26,561 nucleotides of DNA from a virus: the IMG/VR virus record IMGVR_UViG_3300048837_002094, positions 1 through 26,561 of that record; one strand, given 5' to 3'. The position numbers and the translations under genes were made by a program. This document shows positions 7,133 through 14,362 of the stretch, in pieces. Below the pieces are notes generated by a model. That model was not told where the DNA came from, did no database searches, and saw only the letters and a program-made list of their open reading frames with translations. The first letter of the stretch is position 1, and every line of letters begins with the position of its first letter.

Positions 7133-8305
7133 TCAGGCTGCCGACGGACTAAGCGACTGGAATAGCTTGATGATTTCAATCACCTGTTTAGCCAGCGCTA
7201 CCCAGTCGATGCTCTTGATTAGATCGCCAAACCGCGATGTTTCGGCTTGCTGAGACCTAATAAATTCGATCAGCTCGCGCTCCTTGGCTGTGACCTTCAT
7301 GTGATCGGGTGGGCAGACTTCGGGGCAGGGCGGACAATCCGGACAGGGATCGGGCTGCGGCTTGGGTCCACCGGGAGTGACCCAGATGGGTAGCTCAGCC
7401 AGTCGACTGTCCACCAGGCTAAAGATGCCATCCTCAGTTGATGGACGAATCAAGGAGTCGCCATCTGGGTGCTGATCGCTGGGCTCATTGATCAAGTCAG
7501 CCGCTGAGGTCTCTGCGCCTTCAAAGAAGATCCCATCCTCGGTCACTGGCCGAACGTACGGCACACCCTCGGGACCCTGGGAGACTTCCTGGAGCCCGTT
7601 GGGTCTACCGGGAACGCCGAGTAGACTCCGCTCTGAGGCCACTTTCCACAGCCAGTGAGTCTGCTGGCCAGCGCAGTAGCCGCCCCAGCTCCAGGCCAGC
7701 AGGGCAATGGCATTGCCATCGGCATCGTAGATTCCAGAGCCCGACTGGCCAGGAATCGAGTCCGGCAGCCCTCGAATCAGCGGACTGTTTGAGGAAATGA
7801 TCACCTGGTCAAAAGGTTTCACTACCAGAGGCCAAACGCAGCGAGGCGCGCCTCGAGTACTGAAGGGTCTTTTGGAAGGTACATCCTTGATCATTGGCAA
7901 GTACCGTGCGGCTCTTAGAGAATCCACACGCACAATGGCAGCATCGATCAAGCGCTGACTGTGGTACATTGCCAGAATCACCCGGCCACGCAGCGAGCGC
8001 ATTTGACCGGCCGATAAAATGTCAATAGTCACCTCGCGGCCGATCTGCGTACCGACCACGTGAGCGTTGGTCACAATGTAGGCTGATTGGGAATCGGCTC
8101 CGGCGATAAAGCCACTACCACAGCTTCCGCTGATCCGCACTCGGACCGCCGGGCTATCGGCCTGGACCGCCTCAGTAACCTGAGTATCTGTTCGAAAAGA
8201 CTGTTCCGATTGGTTGTGGGCTTGACCAAGGTTGGCGGCAAAGAGCAGCAACAGAACCGGTAGGCAGGTTTTGAAATAGTTGGTGCGAAGCACGGGCAGT
8301 TTCAT
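7133..8305 (-). CDS. Secreted trypsin-like serine protease inside the phage structural module
   Basis: This 390-residue protein begins at ATG 8305, which has an AAGGAG Shine-Dalgarno 6 nt upstream; an in-frame ATG at 8329 lacks one. Residues 1-29 form a signal peptide (basic n-region, CLPVLLLLFAANLGQA core). Residues about 50-235 read as a chymotrypsin-fold peptidase: His82 in TNAHVVG, Asp121 in LIDAAIVRV, Ser188 in GQSGSGIYD. A linker holds two copies of a (V/I)RP-x-TEDGIF motif (about 250 and 286). A Pro/Cys-rich segment (PDPCPDCPPCPEVCPP, about 319-334) leads to a C-terminal helical region. The gene sits between the DUF2190 and connector genes in the same orientation, so it is expressed with the virion genes. 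Its substrate is unknown. Envelope processing, lysis or host modification are possible roles (inference). Confidence 0.8.
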   Translation of the reverse strand: MKLPVLRTNYFKTCLPVLLLLFAANLGQAHNQSEQSFRTDTQVTEAVQADSPAVRVRISGSCGSGFIAGADSQSAYIVTNAHVVGTQIGREVTIDILSAGQMRSLRGRVILAMYHSQRLIDAAIVRVDSLRAARYLPMIKDVPSKRPFSTRGAPRCVWPLVVKPFDQVIISSNSPLIRGLPDSIPGQSGSGIYDADGNAIALLAWSWGGYCAGQQTHWLWKVASERSLLGVPGRPNGLQEVSQGPEGVPYVRPVTEDGIFFEGAETSAADLINEPSDQHPDGDSLIRPSTEDGIFSLVDSRLAELPIWVTPGGPKPQPDPCPDCPPCPEVCPPDHMKVTAKERELIEFIRSQQAETSRFGDLIKSIDWVALAKQVIEIIKLFQSLSPSAA

Positions 8306-8361
8306 GGGTACTCCTTGAGTGGTTGACATAAACTGAATTAAACTCGGTTGTTGTGGATGAC

Positions 8362-8426
8362 TTGGGGCAAGCGGTGGTTACGGAGTGAACGGAATGCGAA
8401 TTTGGGGAAAGCGGTGGTTACGGAGT
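8362..8426. repeat. 25-bp direct repeat pair at the 3' end of the DUF2190 gene
   Basis: A 25-bp sequence at 8362-8386 is repeated at 8402-8426 with one mismatch (a C in the first copy, an A in the second, at the seventh base), a period of 40 bp. The second copy contains the last codons and the TAA stop of the DUF2190 gene on the minus strand. The first copy is therefore a duplicate of that gene's 3' end lying in the intergenic space before the protease gene. Both copies carry GCGGTGGTTACGGAGT. It looks like a short tandem duplication and is not hairpin-forming. Confidence 0.85.
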
Positions 8427-8741
8427 CAGCAAGACACGAACTCGGGTGTCGCCGCCCAGGGCTCCTCGGACAGCCTTACCCATCAGCGTGTTACTGCCGA
8501 CAGTGGTGGTTGCCAGCTGAGCGACTGAATCCCAGTAGATGACCTGGCCTGCAGTGACAGCCCCAGCTGCCTTCTCCACGTCAAAGACTCCCTGGATGGC
8601 AAGTGACTCAATCCGTCCAGCCAGAAGCTGCCTCGTGGCGATGCCGATCAGCGTGCCCTGGACGACCACACTGCCAGCGGCCAAATCTGCCGGCGGCGTG
8701 TAGTCGATGTTGTCCGCAGAATGAACTCGAATGGCTTTCAT
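8418..8741 (-). CDS. DUF2190 family capsid-associated protein
   Basis: This 107-residue protein starts MKAIRVHSADNIDYTP and contains the family-typical opening turns (AADLAAGSVVVQGTLIGIA) and the ALAIQGVFDVEKAAGAVTAG-type core, ending GDTRVRVLLTP. DUF2190 proteins are small trimeric beta-barrel proteins encoded next to the major capsid gene in many tailed phages. They are thought to stabilise or decorate the capsid. The gene lies 42 nt downstream of the protease-capsid fusion on the same strand. ATG at 8741 is preceded by AGGAGAG at about 12 nt. Length and order match the family. Confidence 0.8.
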   Translation of the reverse strand: MKAIRVHSADNIDYTPPADLAAGSVVVQGTLIGIATRQLLAGRIESLAIQGVFDVEKAAGAVTAGQVIYWDSVAQLATTTVGSNTLMGKAVRGALGGDTRVRVLLTP

Positions 8742-8783
8742 GGCTTGTAAAACTCTCCTGTTACTTCACTGTGATTGACTGGA

Positions 8784-10811
8784 CTAAACTTCGCCCTTGC
8801 TCTTGATGGCACCGCGTGGATCTTGCATCGCACAGCCAAAATCGTGATAGCCGCGCATCTGCACACCCAGCACGTTAAAATCAGCCTCAGCCGTTTCGAT
8901 CGTGGGAGCTTCCTGGCCGTTCAGGAATGCCACTTCAATCACTGGCAGATCGGTGGGCTCGGCCATTAGGTACCAGGCCTTGGTCGAGTTGCCCGTGTAG
9001 GTCGTGTTGGACAGGTAGCGACTGACCTCGATCCGGAACTTGCCTTGATGCGGGTTAGCTATCGGAAACTTGGCGTTGGGCGTGGTATCGCGTAGTTCCA
9101 GCGACTTAAAGAGCTGAGTGCCAATGGCTGAAAGCGGTGTTGGCACCAGCGCGATAGCTGGCATGATGCCAATGGGCTTGCCCTCAGAGTCGGTCAAATC
9201 CATGAACGCCGTCTCGGCCTTGGTCAGTCCATCGATCGACAGCGCCGTGTCAGCCCCAGTGAGAAAGTTCTTGTTGCCGACCGTGAAGAAGCTCGCGTTG
9301 TTCAGGAACGTAGTCCAGAACACGTCGTTGATCTTCAGGCCCGAACCACGGCCCAGCTTGCGCGGTACCGTGGTGATGGCTCCCAGATCGTCGTTGATGA
9401 TGTCCCGTCGGTCGATCGCCAGCAGCAAACCGTAGGTATCCGCACGGTTGCTATAGGTCTCGTTGCCGAGAGTCCCATGTTTGATCTCTCCACCGGGTGC
9501 CACCAGTTCATACTGATCTTTACCGATCAGCCGGTAGCTGTTGACGGTCTTGAAGTCACTCACATTGCGGACAGCACAGATATTGCGCCAAGTTCGCTCC
9601 ACACTGAAGAATCCTTCAAGCAGGAATTTATTGGCCACGTTCGACAAGATGCCACCAATGTCGATATTGGAAAATCCTGCGGCTTCGACTGTCCGGCCAA
9701 ATGCGAATCGCAGCACGCTTCGGCTGTCGCGAAAATTGCGTCCCGTGTAACCATTAGCCCAGGCAGCCTCGAGAAGCAGCTCCTGAAGTCCAATACCTCC
9801 ACGAAACCTCTTGCTAGCCAGTTCGAGTGTCTTTTCATCAGTTGTCTGCTGGACATCGCTGTGCCCGGCCGCTAGCAAGCAGGCCGCCTCTAGCACGGCT
9901 GAGCTAATGCCGTTCTCGGGAACATGAATGGCGGCTAGAGCTGGGCGCTGCACGCGAAGCACCTCGAGTTCAGTGCGCTGTTCTGTCCAGCCTTCACGAA
10001 TGGCTCTGGCCTCGATGTCGCTGTGACGGCCGCCACAAATGCTCCGAATCGACGCGATACGCTGCGTTTCAGCGGCTTGCTGGGCTCGGAACGCCTCCAG
10101 TTGTTGCGAAAAGTCAGCTGCTGGAGGCGCACTGGTGCTGTTAGAGATTGGCTCCACGGGTTGGGCGGCCGGAACCTCCATCTGAGGTTGACTACTAACT
10201 AGTGGCTCGTCCATGATTGGTTCTCCGGAGGCAGGTTGACTGACAGCGGCCACACTGGCGCTGGTGGCACCGTCGGCACCCAGGTCCACAAAGCTGATTT
10301 CTCCCAGTGAGCTCTTGCGCACCACGTTCAGTGGGCCTGAGTACTGCTGGCCATTCACGGTGACCTTTTGACTTTCCTTCACAAACTCAAACTCCTCGAC
10401 GCTGGCGCCAACCGAAGCCTGCCAAGGAAAGCCATTCTTGGAACTGACAACCACCTCGCGGGCGGCCGGTGTGTCGCGCGAAACCACACCGCTGGCGACC
10501 AGCAACCCGGCTTCCACACGGATCGAGTCGGTATGCCCGACACCCGAAAGTGGATCATGTCCAAAGCGAATCGGCCTGGATTGTGACGGGATACTGAGCC
10601 CAGCTAGATCGATGATCACAGGGTGTCGCCAACCTCCAATCCGCATGGGAGTACCCGTGTAGGCGACCATGCGAAAGCGCGGCAGAGCGCCAGGCGAGGA
10701 GTCATCTTTGGCTGCTTCCAGATCCAGAGTGCAGCTTGCCGTAAACAGCAAGTTGCCCTGTGTCTGCCCGCTTTCACTCGGCTCGAGTGGCTTCTTTTTC
10801 GTCAACGTCAT
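8784..10811 (-). CDS. Prohead protease - major capsid protein fusion
   Basis: This is a single 675-residue ORF. ATG at 10811 is chosen because GGAGG lies 6 nt before it; an in-frame ATG two codons earlier sits directly against the GGAGG. Residues about 1-200 resemble an HK97/U35-type prohead protease, with a His in RFGHDPLSG (about 85) and a Ser in PWQASVGAS (about 133), plus the closing EISFVDLGADG. A Pro/Ser/Gln-rich linker (about 200-265) is followed by a capsid-type region to the end, including ERTWRNICAVRNVSDFK and KLGRGSGLKINDVFW. The protease would cut the scaffold/linker during maturation, releasing the coat. The start overlaps the portal stop by 38 nt, so translation is coupled. Fused protease-coat ORFs are known in phages. 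Confidence 0.8.
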   Translation of the reverse strand: MTLTKKKPLEPSESGQTQGNLLFTASCTLDLEAAKDDSSPGALPRFRMVAYTGTPMRIGGWRHPVIIDLAGLSIPSQSRPIRFGHDPLSGVGHTDSIRVEAGLLVASGVVSRDTPAAREVVVSSKNGFPWQASVGASVEEFEFVKESQKVTVNGQQYSGPLNVVRKSSLGEISFVDLGADGATSASVAAVSQPASGEPIMDEPLVSSQPQMEVPAAQPVEPISNSTSAPPAADFSQQLEAFRAQQAAETQRIASIRSICGGRHSDIEARAIREGWTEQRTELEVLRVQRPALAAIHVPENGISSAVLEAACLLAAGHSDVQQTTDEKTLELASKRFRGGIGLQELLLEAAWANGYTGRNFRDSRSVLRFAFGRTVEAAGFSNIDIGGILSNVANKFLLEGFFSVERTWRNICAVRNVSDFKTVNSYRLIGKDQYELVAPGGEIKHGTLGNETYSNRADTYGLLLAIDRRDIINDDLGAITTVPRKLGRGSGLKINDVFWTTFLNNASFFTVGNKNFLTGADTALSIDGLTKAETAFMDLTDSEGKPIGIMPAIALVPTPLSAIGTQLFKSLELRDTTPNAKFPIANPHQGKFRIEVSRYLSNTTYTGNSTKAWYLMAEPTDLPVIEVAFLNGQEAPTIETAEADFNVLGVQMRGYHDFGCAMQDPRGAIKSKGEV

Positions 10812-12261
10812 CCGCATCCTCCGGATCTTCCATGGGGGTTAGTTGAGATGTCACCAGCCCAAGCTGGTTCATCAAAGAGAGTTCTTTGGCTCGCTGCCGT
10901 AGCTGGGTCTCCCAGTCCTGACCGCGCCGCGCGTACTCGTCGGCAAGGGTGGTCGTATGACTGGCTAAGCGAGTGGCCTGTGCATTGGCTTCTTTGGCAG
11001 GGTCGACATGTTCATGACCATCCCAGAACCATTGATGAGGCCAGCTAGCGATTGGGCCGAGGCCCGCGGGTAGAAAATCTGTTAGCAGCGCAGCCTCGTC
11101 GAACCAGGCCGATAGAAGACGGTTCAGCACCGCGCACTCCAGGTGCGACTGTTCGACACGGATGGCTTTGTAGTAGGTTTGGTGGTCTAAACGACCACTC
11201 GCATAGTTATATCCCGAACTGTTGGCTGAGGCCACGTTGTATGGCATGTTGAGACAGCGGGCTATTTCATTGAGCAGTTCATGTTTAAACTCACCGTAGC
11301 TCGTACTTGGTTGTTCACTACGCATCTGCTCCATACGCCATCCACCGGGCATGGTCAGTAGTGCGCGCTTTTCTAACTCGATGGGTTCAAATGGTTCAGC
11401 CGCATCAGCCTCTCCTCCGGCTGGAGCATCGGTATAGAGAATCCCAGCGAAGTCTGCCGCAGTCTCAGCGGCTGCCAGTACAGCCAATGTGTATCGACGT
11501 AGCTGGGCGAACAGTGGAAGAGCCGGCATGATATCCGGAATGCCGCGGGCCTGACCGGGCCTGTCCATTCGGTACCAGTGAAGAACCGAGGAAGCTGGCA
11601 CCGAGTCATGTTGGTATGGAAAGCGGAATTGTCCCTCGCCCGGATGTCCACGCAGAATGTGATACCGCTTCGGATTGCCAAACTGATCAAACTCGATACC
11701 ATCGACGGAATTATCCAGTGCAGACCCTAACTCGACGCTGGTTACTTGATCGGCCTCGATGAGCCTCAGGTCAAGTTGGATTTGCGTGGGCAGGGCTGGG
11801 TTGTTGGTAAGCAAAGCAAATGCCTCTCCATCGGTTGCTCGAGCCGTCCGCATGGTACGCAGCTTCTCTGGCAGTCGAACTGCCTTCGACCAAGCCATGA
11901 ACTCCTGTTCGATCCGCCGATTGGCTTCACTAGAGTCGGTCAGCATCTGAAGCCGTGGGCCAGTGCCGATGACATCGTTGGCCAAAGTGAGCACGATGCC
12001 TCGAGCGTAGGAGTTGTTGGCAACCTCGTACCGAGCCCGGTTTCGAAGGATTCTGCGAATCTCCGGTCGATTGGCCGCGTTGGCGGAAAGTCCATCTGCG
12101 GCCATCCAGTGGCGTGCATTGTCCGGCGTGGTCACGGCAGCGTCATAGCGGCCCAGCAGCCTCGAAAGCGAAAAAGGGTGTCGGGCAGAGCTTCCAGAGT
12201 CGAAGGATCGCTTTTCACGACCTTTTCCCTTGCTCAGTATTCCTAACAACGTTTTGAACAT
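10774..12261 (-). CDS. Phage portal protein, lambda family
   Basis: This 495-residue protein forms the dodecameric portal through which DNA is packaged. Recognisable stretches are the N-terminal DNARHWMAADGLSANAA, the RNRARYEVANNSYARGI helix, TARATDGEAFALL, the DIMPALPLFAQLRRY region and the near-C-terminal GYNYASGRLDHQTYYKAI, all typical of lambda gpB-type portals. ATG at 12261 (MFKTLLGILSKG) is preferred over a GTG at 12294, although its Shine-Dalgarno (AAGGGA) is far upstream. The C-terminus is acidic (EDPEDADDVDEKEATR) and overlaps the start of the capsid fusion. The frame appears intact, in contrast with the terminase upstream. Confidence 0.87.
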   Translation of the reverse strand: MFKTLLGILSKGKGREKRSFDSGSSARHPFSLSRLLGRYDAAVTTPDNARHWMAADGLSANAANRPEIRRILRNRARYEVANNSYARGIVLTLANDVIGTGPRLQMLTDSSEANRRIEQEFMAWSKAVRLPEKLRTMRTARATDGEAFALLTNNPALPTQIQLDLRLIEADQVTSVELGSALDNSVDGIEFDQFGNPKRYHILRGHPGEGQFRFPYQHDSVPASSVLHWYRMDRPGQARGIPDIMPALPLFAQLRRYTLAVLAAAETAADFAGILYTDAPAGGEADAAEPFEPIELEKRALLTMPGGWRMEQMRSEQPSTSYGEFKHELLNEIARCLNMPYNVASANSSGYNYASGRLDHQTYYKAIRVEQSHLECAVLNRLLSAWFDEAALLTDFLPAGLGPIASWPHQWFWDGHEHVDPAKEANAQATRLASHTTTLADEYARRGQDWETQLRQRAKELSLMNQLGLVTSQLTPMEDPEDADDVDEKEATRAE

Positions 12262-12335
12262 CCGTGAATCAATCCCTTTACTGAAACCCGACACCCGCTG
12301 AGAAGAGAAATTGAGTTACCCACAGTTGGGCTAGA

Positions 12336-12533
12336 TCAGTCCGCACCCGGTGGCACGAGCTTGTTAAACCGAAGTCCTCGATTCTTTAAACTGGCCGCCT
12401 GCTTACTTGCCAAATACTTGTCTGCTGCGATCTGGTCGGGAAGCTTGTGTTGCTCGACACTCCCGGCATCCCCGGATGCCTTGGCCGGTGCCTTGGCACT
12501 CTCGCGAATGGTTTCCTGTAAATCACTGGACAT
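12336..12533 (-). CDS. Small pre-portal phage protein (gpW-position)
   Basis: This 65-residue protein starts MSSDLQETIRESAKAPAKA, continues with the conserved-looking DQIAADKYLASKQAA and ends KLVPPGAD. It precedes the portal gene by 74 nt on the same strand. Small proteins of this design often sit between terminase and portal in phage islands of planctomycetes and relatives (recalled, not searched). Position suggests a head-tail joining (gpW-like) role, but the sequence alone does not prove it. The upstream Shine-Dalgarno is weak (AGGCA). A decayed copy of its beginning lies about 170 nt further upstream (12660-12705). Confidence 0.6.
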   Translation of the reverse strand: MSSDLQETIRESAKAPAKASGDAGSVEQHKLPDQIAADKYLASKQAASLKNRGLRFNKLVPPGAD

Positions 12534-12659
12534 TGGGTTGCCTAATCGGTGACGGAAAAAATGTTTCCCTAACTGTAGGGTTACACGCGAAGTGAGCTGT
12601 CGGACGAACGAAAAGCCTCAGATTTTCGGAAATAGTTTTGATCGCCACACTTTGGCGAT

Positions 12660-12705
12660 TGCCTTTGGAGCTCTCGCAATTAGTCTCGGTCAAGTCAGCG
12701 GACAT
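12660..12705 (-). pseudogene. Decayed second copy of the small pre-portal gene start
   Basis: The minus-strand frame beginning with ATG at 12705 reads MSADLTETNCESSKG. It aligns with the first 15 residues of the small pre-portal protein (MSSDLQETIRESAKA) with about nine identities. After this the similarity is lost and the frame continues with unrelated residues to 12523. It appears to be the 5' end of a duplicated gene that has decayed or been cut. The rest of 12534-12893 shows no convincing coding sequence on either strand. Confidence 0.45.
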
Positions 12706-12893
12706 GGCTTTGGGACACTCCCACAGACGACATTCGGTCATCTATCTGTAGGAATACCCGGAATGGCCGCGAAGTGACGGATTCGGCAGACGATTTTCCG
12801 AAACTTTTTTTGATTAATGACCTAAGGTGTCCTGCGTTTGAGTCATTTTGATCTCTGGTTATGTCCCAAAGTTCATTGAAACGGAGTTCAGCC

Positions 12894-13142
12894 GTGTCTC
12901 TCAACCGAGGTCGCAAAGAGAAAGAGATAGATTTCAATGCTGAAGCTCATCAGCATCAGAACCTGTTGAGAAAAATGATTGGCAAGCCCGTTCCACTGAG
13001 TCGTTCCTACACCCAAGGTGAACAACCCATATTGGTTGCGATCGAAGATGACACTGCGACAGTTCGCTTTCGCAATGGCGCTGTTCTCACGGGTGTGCCG
13101 ATTCGAGACTTGGTCGACGATGCCCCTTACTGGAGGGGGTAG
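12894..13142 (+). CDS. Small hypothetical protein (GTG start)
   Basis: On the plus strand, opposite to the phage genes, a frame of 82 residues begins with GTG at 12894. A CGGAG lies about 7 nt upstream. An in-frame ATG at 12861 lacks a ribosome binding site. The N-terminus is basic (SLNRGRKEKEIDF), then comes an amphipathic helix (HQHQNLLRKMIGKPV) and a beta-strand region (ILVAIEDDTATVRFRNGA, then VLTGVPIRDLV). It looks like a small folded beta-barrel-type protein, but I do not recognise a family. It is isolated, with no co-oriented neighbours, and could be a phage regulatory or accessory gene. Confidence 0.45.
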   Translation: MSLNRGRKEKEIDFNAEAHQHQNLLRKMIGKPVPLSRSYTQGEQPILVAIEDDTATVRFRNGAVLTGVPIRDLVDDAPYWRG

Positions 13143-13333
13143 AGTTGTATCATCGCTACATCAAGCATTGGAATTCGTGCGGGTTTAAGCGCACTGCCCA
13201 ATACAAATGACACGCCCTCATGGGCGCGAACGTCGGAATTCACGGCCTGGCGGGAATTGATCATCCACTTCGAGATGCCCGGACACCGCCACCACCGTGC
13301 AATTCTCTGGTAATCCGGCCCTTTCCTGCTCAT
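13127..13333 (-). CDS. Doubtful small ORF overlapping its upstream neighbour
   Basis: This 68-residue frame starts at ATG 13333, which overlaps the stop of the upstream ORF (13330-13584) as ATGA, the only reason to take it seriously. The sequence is Trp- and Arg-rich in its first third (RIARWWRCPGISKW) and has no recognisable fold. It ends convergently, overlapping the plus-strand ORF by 16 nt. It could be a real coupled small gene or a chance frame over decayed sequence. Confidence 0.2.
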   Translation of the reverse strand: MSRKGPDYQRIARWWRCPGISKWMINSRQAVNSDVRAHEGVSFVLGSALKPARIPMLDVAMIQLYPLQ

Positions 13334-13584
13334 TCGCTCCCACGTTTCTTTTGAAGCCTCCTTTCCTTGGCCTCAAGTATTTTTTGCAAAGCCTCGATAC
13401 GCTTCCTGCCCCATTCTGAATGGCACTTGCCGGACGAAATCAGGGACTCCGTATGGCGAATGACGCGATCTAGATATCTGATGCACGGATTGCGGAGGTG
13501 GTGGTGATGGACGTCTGAGCCAACGGGTATCTGACCTGTTCGTGCAACTTCAGAACGGCGCACTTTACTCTTTACTCGTCGCAT
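13330..13584 (-). CDS. Small basic hypothetical protein
   Basis: This 84-residue protein has a strong ribosome binding site (AAGAGG, 6 nt before ATG 13584). It is very basic: MRRVKSKVRRSEVARTG at the start, a His-rich turn (DVHHHHLRNP), and a C-terminal charged helix (RIEALQKILEAKERRLQKK). Such a composition would fit nucleic acid binding, but no defined domain is visible. It lies on the same strand as the phage genes in a region without other well-supported genes. Confidence 0.4.
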   Translation of the reverse strand: MRRVKSKVRRSEVARTGQIPVGSDVHHHHLRNPCIRYLDRVIRHTESLISSGKCHSEWGRKRIEALQKILEAKERRLQKKRGSE

Positions 13585-13646
13585 GTACGGCCTCTTAGTC
13601 GTTGGCCTGATAGCAGATAGACAGGCGACTCAACTGCCGCACATTG

Positions 13647-13928
13647 TTAAGCGAGATTAGCGATTTCATCTGCGTTAGCAATAAAGCCGACAACTTCTTC
13701 GCCTGATACTCGAGGAGAAAACGGCTCGATGGAAAAGATTTCTGCCAACTCCCATGCGACTGATTCATCGGTGCCATTCCTATATGCACAGTTCGGTTCA
13801 GCCTCGATGGTTTGCCGCACTACGGAATCGTCGGCTGCGTCGAACCACCGAACTTGCAAGTCAATCGAACCACTTGACACTCCCTCAACAAGACTGCGAT
13901 ATGCCACAATAGCAAGGAACTGGGGCAT
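13647..13928 (-). CDS. Small hypothetical protein, faintly DUF4288-like
   Basis: This 93-residue acidic protein starts MPQFLAIVAYRSLVEG. The pattern of two leading beta strands followed by YRNGTDESVAWELAEIFSI and EEVVGFIANADEI resembles small DUF4288-type proteins, in which a conserved aromatic/Trp-Glu segment follows a helix. The similarity is weak and from memory. There is no good Shine-Dalgarno before ATG 13928. It is not obviously linked to phage functions and may be host cargo or a remnant. Confidence 0.4.
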   Translation of the reverse strand: MPQFLAIVAYRSLVEGVSSGSIDLQVRWFDAADDSVVRQTIEAEPNCAYRNGTDESVAWELAEIFSIEPFSPRVSGEEVVGFIANADEIANLA

Positions 13929-14362
13929 TAAGTGTAAGCCTAATTTGGTTCTAGAATGATCGATGCTGAACTTATCGGCGACAACTTTGCAGCCTGTCGG
14001 AACTTGTCGATTGTTGTAAGATGTATTGTAACCATCGGTTCCTTTGTCGTAAAGTTATTTCTGGTGTAATAGGCTGCTTGGCTGTTTCCGCCTAGCGCCC
14101 ATCGGACCGGTGGGCCAGTCCGTTGGCTGGCCTGTTGAAGTCGCGACGCAAAGGTTCGGGACATAAGTGCAAACCACTGGGGCGTCGTCTAGCAAGGTTC
14201 ATGTTCCTCCGGGCCGTGAATCGGTCTTCGACTTGAATCGCGAAGGTCCTCGCACGCTCAGGACGAACCGTCATTTAGCGTTTTGGCTGCGAGCCTAAAG
14301 CCGCGTTGCACGACATTCACGTTCAGACAAATGCCATCCTAAGCACGGTTGGGATTTGTAGA
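13929..14362. other. 434-bp stretch without a convincing gene
   Basis: Between the small hypothetical ORF and the terminase remnant I see only frames rich in Arg, Pro and Cys with no ribosome binding sites (for example the minus-strand frames at 13940-14164 and 14092-14274). No tRNA-like cloverleaf, strong terminator or repeat array was found. It may be eroded phage or intergenic host sequence. Confidence 0.4.

Noticed and set aside
11746-12246. Plus-strand ORF of 166 codons
   Set aside because: Antisense of the portal gene; composition and lack of a start signal mark it as a shadow frame.
13929-14362. tRNA or other structured RNA gene
   Set aside because: No cloverleaf, no T-arm GTTCGAATC-like box with matching stems, and no long stem was found by eye.
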